DNA of 32,257 nucleotides from Hydrogenophilales bacterium CG_4_10_14_3_um_filter_63_21 (GCA_002784045.1 PFJX01000034.1:1-32257), one strand, 5' to 3'; numbered from the stretch's first letter, positions 1 through 8,227 are shown. Translations and numbers: made by a program. Notes: generated by a model from the letters alone, not told the origin.

Positions 1-214
1 TCGCGTGATGCCCTAAAGGATACCGGGCTGCGCCCATAATCGCGCAGGCCATTGTTTGCAATGGGAATTTTGCGAAGGAGCGGCGTAGTTATCCATACGC
101 CCGACTGAGCAAGGCTTTCCAGTGCGGACAAGGGACCAGCGAGGGCGCGCGAGTATTCATGCAATATCCGGGCTAGAATCCCGGCCGCTTCAAATAAATG
201 AGAATGAGTCATCC
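1..214 (+). promoter_or_regulatory. Leader region upstream of uppP
   Basis: No coding region is convincing here. A short hairpin (CCATTG, loop TTTG, CAATGG) lies at 49-64 and is followed by AATTTT. It could be a weak terminator for a gene to the left of the window. A good sigma70 -10-like hexamer TAGAAT lies at 174-179 inside the small inverted repeat CCGGG/CCCGG (about 169-184), but no clear -35 box is found at the right spacing. The purine-rich stretch GAGAATGAG at 201-208 lies just before the GTG start at 215. This is a weak promoter assignment based only on motif resemblance. Confidence 0.3.
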
Positions 215-1039
215 GTGGAACTCCCCATCCTGCTCAAAGCCCTGATCCTCGGCCTCGTCGAGGGGATTACCGAATTCCTGCCGGTTTCCAGTACCGGCCA
301 CCTCATCCTCGCTGGCCAGTTGCTTGATTTCACCGGCGACAAGGCCAAGGTGTTCGAAGTCGCCATCCAGTTGGCCGCGATTCTCGCGGTGGTGTGGGAA
401 TACCGTGCCCGCCTCGGGCATGTCGCCGTTTCCATGACCCGGGAAAAAGTCTCGCAACGCTTCGCCCTGAACCTGATCGTGGCCTTCCTGCCGGCCGCCG
501 TGCTCGGCCTGTTGTTCCTCAAACAGATCAAGTTTTACCTGTTCAACCCGATCGTGGTGGCTTCCGCTTTCATCATTGGCGGGCTGCTGATTCTCTGGGC
601 GGAACGGCGCCAACATGTGGTGCGGGTGAGGGAAGTGGAGGAAATGCGCTGGCCGGATGCCCTGAAAGTCGGCTTCGCCCAGGCCCTGGCGATGATTCCC
701 GGCACTTCGCGTTCCGGCGCCACCATCATCGGCGGCCTGTTCTTCGGCCTCTCGCGCAAGGCGGCCACGGAGTTTTCCTTCTTCCTGGCCATCCCCACCA
801 TGTTCGCGGCGACCCTGTACGACGTTTACAAGCACCGCGAGTTATTCAGCGCCGACGACCTGGGACTGTTCGCGGTGGGCGGGGTGGCGTCTTTCATTTC
901 CGCCTTCCTGGTGGTGCGTGGCCTGATCCGTTTCATTAGTCGCCACGATTTCACGCTATTCGCCTGGTACCGCATCGCCTTTGGGGTGGCCGTGCTGGCG
1001 ACGCACTATCTGGGGCTCATCCACTGGGCGGCGGACTGA
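215..1039 (+). CDS. uppP: Undecaprenyl-diphosphatase UppP (BacA)
   Basis: This 274-residue integral membrane enzyme dephosphorylates undecaprenyl pyrophosphate to the monophosphate carrier used in peptidoglycan and other wall-glycan synthesis. High levels give bacitracin resistance in relatives. The two family signatures are present: [14 protein letters not shown] at residues 16-29 (acidic E16 and E20, then Ser and His) and PGTSRSGAT near residues 162-170, whose Arg and Ser belong to the active site. The rest is a series of hydrophobic segments. The frame is open back to 122, but the extension is polar and unlike the family. The GTG at 215 gives the usual length (about 270 residues) and places the first membrane segment at the N-terminus. 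A hairpin terminator follows. The identification is firm; the exact start is inferred. Confidence 0.95.
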   Translation: MELPILLKALILGLVEGITEFLPVSSTGHLILAGQLLDFTGDKAKVFEVAIQLAAILAVVWEYRARLGHVAVSMTREKVSQRFALNLIVAFLPAAVLGLLFLKQIKFYLFNPIVVASAFIIGGLLILWAERRQHVVRVREVEEMRWPDALKVGFAQALAMIPGTSRSGATIIGGLFFGLSRKAATEFSFFLAIPTMFAATLYDVYKHRELFSADDLGLFAVGGVASFISAFLVVRGLIRFISRHDFTLFAWYRIAFGVAVLATHYLGLIHWAAD

Positions 1040-1065
1040 GGCGGCTCGCGGCGTACCCCTGTAGC

Positions 1066-1088
1066 GCCGGCTTCCAGCCGGCTGTTTT
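1066..1088 (+). terminator. Hairpin terminator after uppP
   Basis: GCCGGCT, loop TCC, AGCCGGC forms a 7-bp stem at 1066-1082, followed by TGTTTT. It lies 27 bases past the uppP stop and between converging genes. The upstream GTAGCGCCGGC part is shared with a repeat at 22230-22285, so this terminator may be one copy of a dispersed hairpin family. Confidence 0.6.
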
Positions 1089-1126
1089 AAAGACGCTCTC
1101 TTTGCGGGTATGCCGGCGCCACCGCG

Positions 1127-1900
1127 TCAGCGTTGCACCTGCCGATACCCCGGCGGCACCATGAAGAATTCATCCGGCACCGGATCGGTTGTGGCGTTGT
1201 CGTAGACCAGGTTGAGGCGCGTACCCATGCGCCGGGCGAGTTCCGCCATGCGGCCACCGCCCTCGTATCTGAGTTCCACATCGATGGCGCAAACCATGCC
1301 CTGGTTGAACAGGCGCCGCAGCACTTCGCCGAGGGCGCGCGTTTGTGTCGGCGGGTTCTTCGCGAGGGCGGAGATGCCCATCAGGAAGTCCGGTGAGTCC
1401 ATCGCCTTGAAGAACGCCTGCAGGTCTTTGTGTTCGCGCGTGTTGCGGGCCAGAAAGACCTTTCCGGCAAGCTGCACGGTGACTTTTTCCGTTCCCAGTT
1501 CAGCCGGCATACTGGCGTTCAGGGTGTTTTCCGCGCAATTCCACGGCCCCAATCTGTGTTTCAGTCCGCTGGGTTGCAGTTCCAGCTTGAGGTCTTTGTG
1601 CGTGGCGCGGGCTTCGGGTGTGTTGGCGGGCGCGTTCATTTCATACACCCGCAATTGGCGCTGCGAGTGGTCAAGCGCGCTGATCTCGCGGCCACGCAGA
1701 TCGTAGATGTAGGTGTAGGCCTTGCCGCGATCAAGCTGGTCGCGGCGCAGCCAGGATTTTTTCAGGTAGATCCGCTCCTGGCTGGTGGTGGGCATGTTCA
1801 TGGACATGACCGTGCTGTGGCCGGTGAGGGTGAGGTCGGCGGCGGCGCTGCCGGCAAACAACAGGGTGGCTAGTAGTCCGTTCCCCCAAACCGATAACAT
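1127..1900 (-). CDS. Putative exported protein, DUF4412/LolA-like
   Basis: A 257-residue product. The start at 1900 is chosen because it gives a typical signal peptide: a short hydrophobic run (GNGLLATLLFAG) ending in Ala-rich SAAA, with cleavage likely near residue 22 before DLTLTG. The mature part is rich in beta-like segments, and two cysteines (in GPWNCAEN and GMVCAIDV) could form a disulfide. The frame is open further upstream to an ATGATGA that overlaps the stop of the MMPL gene at 2062-2065. Translation could therefore begin there by coupling, adding about 54 polar residues before KRRRL and the hydrophobic core. Position after an MMPL-family exporter suggests a periplasmic partner in lipid or envelope transport. 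The DUF4412/LolA-like label rests on general resemblance only. Confidence 0.55.
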   Translation of the reverse strand: MLSVWGNGLLATLLFAGSAAADLTLTGHSTVMSMNMPTTSQERIYLKKSWLRRDQLDRGKAYTYIYDLRGREISALDHSQRQLRVYEMNAPANTPEARATHKDLKLELQPSGLKHRLGPWNCAENTLNASMPAELGTEKVTVQLAGKVFLARNTREHKDLQAFFKAMDSPDFLMGISALAKNPPTQTRALGEVLRRLFNQGMVCAIDVELRYEGGGRMAELARRMGTRLNLVYDNATTDPVPDEFFMVPPGYRQVQR

Positions 1901-2061
1901 TAAACGGCGTCTTTTCCCGCCATGCGTTGTTGCATCCCCTTGCCGTATACCCCATACGGCGGCGGGGCTGCGCCTAGCCTGGCGAAAAAATCCATCCGTT
2001 TCATTTGTCACCGGTTTGGCGGAACGAACTACTAGGCCGAGGCCGATGGGGCGGGTATTCA

Positions 2062-4344
2062 TCATTTTTCCTGGTCCTGGCGGGGGTCGATTTCGCTGAG
2101 GTGAAAGCGCTGGTAGAGACGCAACAACGGCTTCGGCGCCCACCAATTGAGGCGGCCGAGCAGGCGGAGCGAAGCGGGGGTGAGCAGCATGCGCACCAGG
2201 GTGGCGTCGACGATAACCGAGAGCAGCAGCCCCAGGCCCATCGCCTTCATGAACACCACTTCGCCCATCGCGAAGGTGCCGAGCACAATGCCGATGAGCA
2301 GGGCGGCGCTCGTGATGATGGGGCCGCTTTTCTGGATGCCGGTGGCCACCGCGCGCATGTGGTCGCCGGTGGCGACGCACATTTCCTTGACCCGCGAGAG
2401 CAGGAATACTTCGTAGTCGATGGAGAGGCCGAAGGCGCTGGCGAAGATCAACACTAAAATGGTGCCGTCCATGCTGCCCTGCGGGGTGAAGTTGAGCAGC
2501 CCGGCCAAGTGCCCTTCCTGGAATATCCATACCAGGATGCCAAAGGTGGCGGAGAGCGAGAACAGGTTGGTGAGCACGGCTTTCAGCGGTACCAGCACAC
2601 TGCCCAGCATCAGGAACAGCAGCACGAAAATCACGCAGACGATGGCCAGGATGACCCAGGGCACCCCGCTGCGCAGGGATTCCACATAGTCCAGATGGAA
2701 GGCCGGAAAGCCGCCCACCTGCACCTCTTGCAGCCCGCGCGGTCTGGGAATGGCGCGGATCTGGCGGACCAGGGCACGTGCTTCCGGCGAGGTCGGCGCC
2801 GCCCGGTAATAGACGAAGATCAGGCTGTCCGGCCCCTTGGCGTACTCCTGCAAGCCCACCTGGGCGACGGGAAACTGGTCCGGATATGCGTACATGAGTT
2901 GATAGTCGGCCAAGGCGAGGGCGCCGGCCTGGTTATTCGGGTCACTCAGGCTCACCAGTCCGGCCGCGCGGGTGACGCCGGGCAGCGCCTGGATCTTGCG
3001 GGTCAGTTCATGCAGGCCAGCCAGACTGGTGGCTGCCTGGGCCGGGCCATTGGCGCGCACGGTCAGCACCAGGGGGCTCAGTTCGGCATGGCGGAAATCG
3101 CGATCCAGGGCTTCCTGCACGCGGCGGCTCTCGGCACTGACAGGCAGCGATTTGCTGTCGGAGGGGCCGACCTGCATATGCAGCACCGGCACGCCCATCG
3201 CCCCCAGCAACAGAAAGGCGCCCACCAGCACCGGCACGGCATGGCGCATCACGATCTGGCTGAAGCGATACCAGCCGCCGCTGCCCTCCTCGCGCGCGCT
3301 CCGGCGGGCCAATACAGGCAGGGCCAGGCGGTTGACGCGCGGCCCCAGCAGAGCGAGCAGGGCGGGCAGCAGAAGTACCGAGGTGAGCATCGCCGAACCC
3401 ACCGAAATGGCGCCGGCCAGGCCCATGTTCTGGAAGAACCGCTGCGGCATCAGGAGCAGGCAGAACAGGCTGGCCGCCACCGTGAGGCCGCTGTAGGCGA
3501 CGGTGCGGCCGGCGGTGGACAGGGTGGCGAACAGGATCAGTTCCGGGCTGCCGCCGCGCGCCAGTTCCTCGCGATAACGCGAGACGATGAACAGGCCATA
3601 GTCGATGGCCAGCCCCAGGCCGAGCATGGACACCACATTGGCGGCATAGACGCTGATGTCGGTGAACAGGGTGAAGAACTTGAGCAGGGCGGCCGAGAGG
3701 ACGATGGTGACGCCGCCGATGACCAGCGGCAGCGCCGCCGCCACCGCCGAGCCGAACACCCAGACCAGCAGGATAGCCAGCAGCGCGAAGCTGGCCATCT
3801 CGGCGTTCCAGATGTCCTTCGCCAGTTGCTCGCGCACATCGACATAAGTGGCCAGTTCGCCGCCCAGTTCGATCTCCACCCGCTCGCTGTGCAGTTGCGC
3901 GCGCAGGCGCTGATAGGCGCCCATGCCTTCGTCGGCGGCGAGTTTGAGGTTGATCAGGGCATAGGTCATGTCGCCCTTGGCGGAGCGCAGGCGGGTATCC
4001 GCGTTGCCGTAATAGCTCTGCACACCGGAAACATCGGGGTTCTGGCCAATGCCGGCCAGTGCCGCCTCCACCGCGTCGCGGAAGGCCGGATTGTCGACAT
4101 TCGCCGGCCCGCCCGGCCTGGCGCGGAATAACACGATAACCGGCGTTTCGTCCTTGCCCAGGCGGTCGCGCAGTTGCTTCAAGGCCAGCTCGGAGCCGCT
4201 GTTGGGCACATCCCAGCCCGGTGCCAGGGTCAGATGTTTCACCACATCGGCGCCGAACCCCGCCGCCATCCCCACCACGACAGTGGCGACCGCGACGAAC
4301 AACCAGGGGAATCGGCAAATCAGGCGACCCAGCAGCGCGAACAT
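2062..4344 (-). CDS. MMPL/RND-superfamily exporter
   Basis: A 760-residue inner-membrane transporter of the MMPL branch of the RND superfamily. These proteins move lipids or other hydrophobic molecules using proton flow. The protein shows the classic duplicated plan: one N-terminal membrane helix (residues about 12-32), a large periplasmic loop, a block of helices, then a second copy. The two copies carry the paired motifs GLAIDYGLFIVSR (near 245) and GLSIDYEVFLLSR (near 636), where Asp and Tyr in the membrane are expected for proton relay. The length fits single-gene MMPL exporters of Proteobacteria. Its stop codon overlaps ATGATGA at the head of the next gene, which suggests the two are expressed together. 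The substrate cannot be read from the sequence. Confidence 0.85.
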   Translation of the reverse strand: MFALLGRLICRFPWLFVAVATVVVGMAAGFGADVVKHLTLAPGWDVPNSGSELALKQLRDRLGKDETPVIVLFRARPGGPANVDNPAFRDAVEAALAGIGQNPDVSGVQSYYGNADTRLRSAKGDMTYALINLKLAADEGMGAYQRLRAQLHSERVEIELGGELATYVDVREQLAKDIWNAEMASFALLAILLVWVFGSAVAAALPLVIGGVTIVLSAALLKFFTLFTDISVYAANVVSMLGLGLAIDYGLFIVSRYREELARGGSPELILFATLSTAGRTVAYSGLTVAASLFCLLLMPQRFFQNMGLAGAISVGSAMLTSVLLLPALLALLGPRVNRLALPVLARRSAREEGSGGWYRFSQIVMRHAVPVLVGAFLLLGAMGVPVLHMQVGPSDSKSLPVSAESRRVQEALDRDFRHAELSPLVLTVRANGPAQAATSLAGLHELTRKIQALPGVTRAAGLVSLSDPNNQAGALALADYQLMYAYPDQFPVAQVGLQEYAKGPDSLIFVYYRAAPTSPEARALVRQIRAIPRPRGLQEVQVGGFPAFHLDYVESLRSGVPWVILAIVCVIFVLLFLMLGSVLVPLKAVLTNLFSLSATFGILVWIFQEGHLAGLLNFTPQGSMDGTILVLIFASAFGLSIDYEVFLLSRVKEMCVATGDHMRAVATGIQKSGPIITSAALLIGIVLGTFAMGEVVFMKAMGLGLLLSVIVDATLVRMLLTPASLRLLGRLNWWAPKPLLRLYQRFHLSEIDPRQDQEK

Positions 4345-4420
4345 GGACCCGTTTTCTTATCAAAGAGCGCGGCAGGATAACACCGGGAGGCATCTGCCGG
4401 CGCCACATCAAGCGCGCCGC

Positions 4421-5404
4421 CTACTGATTCACATCCACCAGATAGCGCCCGACCACCTGCCCGGCGAGGAGGGCTTGGGCGGCAGGAATGCAGTCCTGTA
4501 GCGCGATCTCATGGGCGATGCCGCCCAGCAGGGCCGGGTCAAGATCGTCGCCGAGCCGGCTCCAGGCGGCCTGGCGGCGCGCCCGGCTGGCATAGACCGA
4601 GTCGATGCCATATAGCGCGATGCCGCGCAGGATGAAGGGCGCCACGCTGGCCGGGAAATCCATGCCCATCGCCAGGCCGCAGGCGGCCACCGCGCCGTCG
4701 CGCCTCACCCGCGCGCAGGCATTGGCCAGGGCCTGGCTACCCAGGGTATCGACTACCCCGGCATAGCGTTCCTTTTGCAGTGGCTTGGCGGACGCGGTGA
4801 AGGCGGCGCGTTCCAGTACCTCGGATGCGCCCAGGCGTTGCAGGTATTCCGCCGCGGTCGCCTTGCCGGTAACCGCCACCACTTCGAAGCCGGCGCGCGC
4901 CAGCAAGGCCACAGCGATGGAGCCGACGCCGCCGGTGGCCCCGGTGACCAGCACCGGCCCGTCGCCGGGCGTGAGGCCATGCCGTTCCAGCGCCTGCACG
5001 CACAGCGCCGCCGTGTAGCCGGCGGTACCGATGGCGGCGGCATCGCGCGGGGTGAGCGGCGCCGGCAGTTTCACCAGCCAGTCGCCGGGCACACGAGTCT
5101 TCTGCGCGAGGCCGCCCCAGCGGGTTTCACCCAGGCCCCAGCCATTCACCACCACCGGGTCGCCGGGCCGGAAATCCGGATGCGACGAGCTTTCCACCAC
5201 TCCCGCCGCGTCGATGCCGGCCACCATGGGCCAGATCCGCACGACGGGGCTCCTGTTGCGGATGGCCAGAGCATCCTTGTAGTTCAAGGTGGAATAGCTG
5301 ACCCGGATCAGCACATCGCCCTCGGGAAGGCTCGCGACATCGATATCGGCCACTTGAACGGAAAAATCGGGTTGCTTGTCGAGTAACAGCGCCCTGCAGC
5401 TCAT
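4421..5404 (-). CDS. acuI: Acrylyl-CoA reductase/quinone oxidoreductase, YhdH/AcuI type
   Basis: A 327-residue medium-chain dehydrogenase/reductase without the structural or catalytic zinc ligands of alcohol dehydrogenases. The N-terminal GroES-like domain has the family stretch SYSTLNYKDALAIRN (about 36-50) and the GIDAAGVV segment (63-70). The NADPH-binding Rossmann loop is VTGATGGVGSIAV (153-165). Length and motifs match the YhdH/AcuI group, which reduces acryloyl-CoA to propionyl-CoA and removes a toxic electrophile. The symbol is given on family resemblance; a closely related quinone reductase is the alternative. It is transcribed alone, with 76 bp to the MMPL gene downstream and a broken gene upstream. 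Confidence 0.8.
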   Translation of the reverse strand: MSCRALLLDKQPDFSVQVADIDVASLPEGDVLIRVSYSTLNYKDALAIRNRSPVVRIWPMVAGIDAAGVVESSSHPDFRPGDPVVVNGWGLGETRWGGLAQKTRVPGDWLVKLPAPLTPRDAAAIGTAGYTAALCVQALERHGLTPGDGPVLVTGATGGVGSIAVALLARAGFEVVAVTGKATAAEYLQRLGASEVLERAAFTASAKPLQKERYAGVVDTLGSQALANACARVRRDGAVAACGLAMGMDFPASVAPFILRGIALYGIDSVYASRARRQAAWSRLGDDLDPALLGGIAHEIALQDCIPAAQALLAGQVVGRYLVDVNQ

Positions 5405-5481
5405 GCTGGCTCCTATCCGTCAATCAGAGTAGCGCATGGTGCGGGGGGCTGCGGGTGGGCGCAAGCCACCCGTCTGGCGCC

Positions 5482-5726
5482 TCAAAGATCGAAGCCGACG
5501 CCGAGGGTAGTGCTCCAACGGGGCGTGAGCTGTTCGCCGTTGACGTACTGCCGAATCGGCAACTGGACGAAACCATAGACATGAGTGCCCGGTACCACGG
5601 TCACGCTCAGCCCCGGGCTGAGGAACACGGCATGTCCGCCGGAATTGCCCAGTGGGTCGGCGTTGCCGCCGTGGTCGCGGGCGCGCTGCAGGATACCAGG
5701 GCCAGCAGGTTCAGAATCCTCTTCAT
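5482..5726 (-). pseudogene. Collapsed outer-membrane protein gene: signal peptide joined out of frame to beta-barrel C-terminus
   Basis: The start is excellent: GGAGGAGACC directly before ATG at 5726, then MKRILNLLALVSCSAPA, a typical signal-peptide beginning. That frame stops after only 39 codons (stop near 5608). In a neighbouring frame the same DNA continues as DHGGNADPLGNSGGHAVFLS, then GLSVTVVPGTHVYGFVQL and a final segment WSTTLGVGFDL before a TGA at 5482. The alternating hydrophobic and polar pattern and the aromatic residue near the end look like the last strands of an outer-membrane beta-barrel. The simplest reading is an internal deletion that removed most of the gene and shifted the frame. 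The original function is not recognised. Confidence 0.6.
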
Positions 5727-5799
5727 GGTCTCCTCCTCAAAAATGGGAGGCAGTGTAGAAGGCGGCGTAGACCAGGGCATGCGACGAATTGCTGCAGCC

Positions 5800-7302
5800 T
5801 CAGCGGGAGACGGCACCGAGTAGTGCGCGGATCACCTCGCGCATGCGCCAGACCATGTAAATGCCCGGCACACCCAGCAGCACGGCGATCAGGAAGAACG
5901 CTGGCCAGCCGATGCTCTCCGCCATGACCCCGGCCAACGGGCTGACATAGATGCGGCCGACCGCGGCCAGCGCCGAGAGCAGGGCGTAGTGGGTGGCGCT
6001 GAAGCGGTGGCTGCACAGGCTCATCAGCAGCGCGACGAAAGCCGCCGTGCCCATGCCGCTGGTGACGTTCTCGGCGGCGATGGCGGCCATCAGCAGGCTG
6101 TCAATTTGCGCCGGCTGGGTAATCGCCACGAAACCCCAGTCGAAAGGTTGCAGGGTGAAGCCGCCCCAGGCGCCACGGCCCAGCACCGCCAGGGCGTAAA
6201 AACCGAAGTTGGCGAGCATTTGCAAGACGCCGAACAGCAGCAGCGAACGGTACAAGTTGAGGCGCAGCATCAAGGCTCCGGCCAACAAGGCGCCGAAGAT
6301 GGTCAGCCAGATGCCGATGATCTTGTTGACGATGCCCACTTCCGCCTGGCTGAAGGCCATGCCCTTGATCAGAAACGGCGTGGTCAGGCTGCCGGCGAAA
6401 GCATCCGACAGTTTGTAGAGCACGATCAGCAACAGGAAGGACCAGGCCGCCGGCTGGCTGAAATAGCTGGAAAGCGACTGGGTCAGCGTCTCGAACCCCG
6501 CTTTTCTGGCCGCCCAGTAGCCCAGCGGCAACGCGCAGGCCAGGCCGGCCAGCACGAACAACAGGCGCACCCACTTGTTCGGGTCATCCGGATCGAGGCC
6601 CAGGCCCAGCAACCCCCAGCGGCTGGCGAAGGCGCCGACCAGCACCCCGGCGAGCAGCGCGAGAAAACCCAGCAACTCGCGTTTCGGGTCGGAATCCAGC
6701 GGCTTCGAGGCGCCGCCCACCTTCGGAATGGCGAGCAGGGAAAATCCGGCGGCGGCGACCATGATCCAGGCCATCACCTCATACACCCGCCCCCAGCTTT
6801 GCCACTGATCCGCCCAGATCAAGGCGATGCCACCGGAGAGAATCATCGCCAGACGATAGCCGAACACCGCCAGCGACCCCCCCAGGCCGCGCTCGTTGGG
6901 CGCCAGCACATCGGTGCGATAGGCGTCTATCACCACATCCTGGGAGGCGGAAAGGAAGGCCACCAGCACCGCCACCCCGGCGAAGGCCAGCGGCGCCTCC
7001 TTCGGGCTCGCCCCCGCCATCCACCACAACACCGCCGCCAAGAGCAGTTGGGTCAGCACCAGCCAGCCCCGACGTCGCCCGAGGAAGGGCGGCTCGAACC
7101 GGTCCATCAGCGGCGCCCAGAGAAACTTGAAGGTGTACGGCACCCCGACCAGGCCGAGGAAACCGATGGTGGCGATGTCCACCCCCTCGATGGTCAGCCA
7201 CGCCTGCATGGCCTGGCCGGTGAGCGCGAGCGGCAGGCCGGAGGCGAAGCCGAGGAAGAGGACGGCGAAGAGGCGGTGGAAGGCGGCGAGGGATGAGGGC
7301 AC
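5800..7302 (-). CDS. ampG: AmpG-family muropeptide permease (MFS)
   Basis: A polytopic inner-membrane protein of about 500 residues. It resembles AmpG, the proton-driven importer of GlcNAc-anhydroMurNAc peptides for cell-wall recycling and for beta-lactamase signalling. Supporting features are the opening FLGFASGLPLALTGQAMQAWL, the MFS loop LWAPLMDRFEPPFLGRRRGW between helices 2 and 3, and the segment ASQDVVIDAYRTDVLAPNERG, which is characteristic of AmpG. The frame also has a GTG at 7350, but that codon lies inside a strong terminator hairpin for the gene upstream. I prefer the GTG at 7302, which has GAGATAACC just before it and gives a compact N-terminus before the first helix. Confident for the family; the start is uncertain. 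Confidence 0.88.
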   Translation of the reverse strand: MPSSLAAFHRLFAVLFLGFASGLPLALTGQAMQAWLTIEGVDIATIGFLGLVGVPYTFKFLWAPLMDRFEPPFLGRRRGWLVLTQLLLAAVLWWMAGASPKEAPLAFAGVAVLVAFLSASQDVVIDAYRTDVLAPNERGLGGSLAVFGYRLAMILSGGIALIWADQWQSWGRVYEVMAWIMVAAAGFSLLAIPKVGGASKPLDSDPKRELLGFLALLAGVLVGAFASRWGLLGLGLDPDDPNKWVRLLFVLAGLACALPLGYWAARKAGFETLTQSLSSYFSQPAAWSFLLLIVLYKLSDAFAGSLTTPFLIKGMAFSQAEVGIVNKIIGIWLTIFGALLAGALMLRLNLYRSLLLFGVLQMLANFGFYALAVLGRGAWGGFTLQPFDWGFVAITQPAQIDSLLMAAIAAENVTSGMGTAAFVALLMSLCSHRFSATHYALLSALAAVGRIYVSPLAGVMAESIGWPAFFLIAVLLGVPGIYMVWRMREVIRALLGAVSR

Positions 7303-7338
7303 GGTTATCTCAAATGGTATTGGCACCGAGGGGGCCAA

Positions 7339-7364
7339 GAAAAAAGCCACCCGGACAGGTGGCC
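7339..7364 (-). terminator. Rho-independent terminator at the end of the accessory cluster
   Basis: On the minus strand GCCACC, loop TGTCCG, GGTGGC makes a perfect 6-bp stem (7346-7363), followed by a run of six T residues (7340-7345). It lies 28 bases after the stop of the 55-codon ORF and just before ampG, so it closes the 7.4-8.8 kb cluster. Confidence 0.85.
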
Positions 7365-7391
7365 GTTTGATCTTTTCGTGTCTGAGAAAGG

Positions 7392-7559
7392 TCAGTGTTT
7401 CTTGAACTCGGAGGCGATTTCACGCTTGCTCTGCCGCAGCAAGGCGATTTCGGATGGTGTCAGCATCCGGGGTGCGAGCGAGGTACCGAGCTTCCGATTG
7501 AGTAAGGCAGTCGAAACGTTGGCCAAACTTGGCTTCCCACCAGGGTTCGATTGATCCAT
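7392..7559 (-). CDS. Small conserved-looking hypothetical protein (55 aa)
   Basis: The ORF begins at ATG 7559 with AAGAGAAAACC in front, almost the same leader as the DUF4926 gene upstream. It ends at 7392, 28 bases ahead of a strong terminator. The product is MDQSNPGGKPSLANVSTALL and so on, ending LTPSEIALLRQSKREIASEF plus KKH. The second half looks like an amphipathic basic helix. A different frame (7420-7641, 73 codons) overlaps it, but that frame has no ribosome site and odd composition. No family is recognised with certainty. Being last in a toxin-antitoxin-like cluster suggests an accessory role, but this is only context. Confidence 0.5.
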   Translation of the reverse strand: MDQSNPGGKPSLANVSTALLNRKLGTSLAPRMLTPSEIALLRQSKREIASEFKKH

Positions 7560-7647
7560 GGTTTTCTCTTAATTCAACAAGTTGAGAATGTCGCAGGGCA
7601 TGTTTCACAAAATAAGGTTTACCGGTCAACGAGATGTCCAATCGACA

Positions 7648-7878
7648 TTACGCCGCCAGCAGTTCCCGCACATGTGGCATATCACGTCGAGACGCCGCCC
7701 GGATTTGTCCGGCGGAGAGCGTTTTGATGCCGACGGTTTCGCCTTCCAGGGTCAGAAATTCAACCTCGTAAGCCTCGCCTTCGCGATGCACATGCACCAC
7801 CACGCCGACATCGCCCACCTCCAGTCCGGACCGGGGCAGAGATTCCAGCAATACCACTGAGGCATGTTCCTGAATCAG
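7648..7878 (-). CDS. DUF4926 protein, probable CTG start
   Basis: A product of 76 residues with the DUF4926 pattern: SVVLLESLPRSGLEVGDVG, then VVHVHREGEAYEVEFLTLEG near the middle, and a conserved TLSAGQIR. The family usually has about 8 residues before the VVL core. Here those residues (IQEHAS) are in frame and begin at a CTG at 7878, which follows AGGAGAAAACC at ideal spacing. No ATG, GTG or TTG exists in that leader. The only standard start is GTG 7857, which would cut into the core and has no ribosome site. The upstream gene resembles DUF6883, a family often found next to DUF4926; the pair's function is not known to me. Confidence 0.7.
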   Translation of the reverse strand: MIQEHASVVLLESLPRSGLEVGDVGVVVHVHREGEAYEVEFLTLEGETVGIKTLSAGQIRAASRRDMPHVRELLAA

Positions 7879-7887
7879 GGTTTTCTC

Positions 7888-8214
7888 CTAAATCGGGTGA
7901 GCGGTTATCAGGCGGAGGTGGGTGGAACCCGTTTACCATATCCAGACCGTTCGCACACGTGGAAGCGGTTCCCGCCGACTTGGTGTATCGATGGCGCCGT
8001 CCACACTGTAGCGCGTGCCATAGGCCGAATCCATCGCCGAGACCACAGGGAAACACCGCGCCTGCGTTATCAACGCCTCGGCCAGCGCCTCCCATGCTTC
8101 GGGTGCGAAACCATAGCGCATGAAGAATTGGGCTTTGCCGCGCCCATTACTTGAATGCAAAAGATAGTCGATGATTTTGGCGCGATCCACGCGCAAATCG
8201 TCCGGAAATGGCAA
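7888..8214 (-). pseudogene. DUF6883-like gene broken by one nonsense codon
   Basis: The frame encodes AKIIDYLLHSSNGRGKAQFF, then RYGFAPEAWEALAEAL, PVVSAMDSAYGTRYSVDG and PRVRTVWIW, all matching the DUF6883 layout, followed by TAA at 7935-7933. Translation past that TAA, in the same frame, gives TGSTHLRLITAHPI and then TAG at 7890-7888. This is the expected C-terminal tail of the family (a TVW, about three residues, TG, then LxTAxP). A single G-to-T change in GAA (Glu), giving TAA, would explain it. The true end sits directly before the ribosome site of the DUF4926 gene. The start is uncertain: TTG at 8214 is the best in-frame codon after the toxin stop at 8228. A 93-residue product could still be made. 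Confidence 0.6.
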
Positions 8215-8227
8215 CGCACTTATGCCG

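Noticed and set aside
122-214. N-terminal extension of uppP to GTG 122
   Set aside because: It adds 31 polar residues not expected in UppP and would run across the likely -10 box.
2509-4131. A 540-codon open frame on the plus strand opposite the MMPL gene
   Set aside because: It is rich in Gln, Gly, Arg and His with no domain pattern, as expected for the complement of a high-GC gene. The minus-strand frame has clear MMPL motifs.
7303-7350. Longer ampG starting at GTG 7350
   Set aside because: That codon is part of the terminator stem of the upstream gene, so a transcript starting ampG is unlikely to include it intact.
7420-7641. A 73-codon ORF on the minus strand overlapping the 55-codon gene
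   Set aside because: It has no ribosome site, its composition is less protein-like, and it ends further from the terminator. The 55-codon frame fits the leader pattern of the cluster better.
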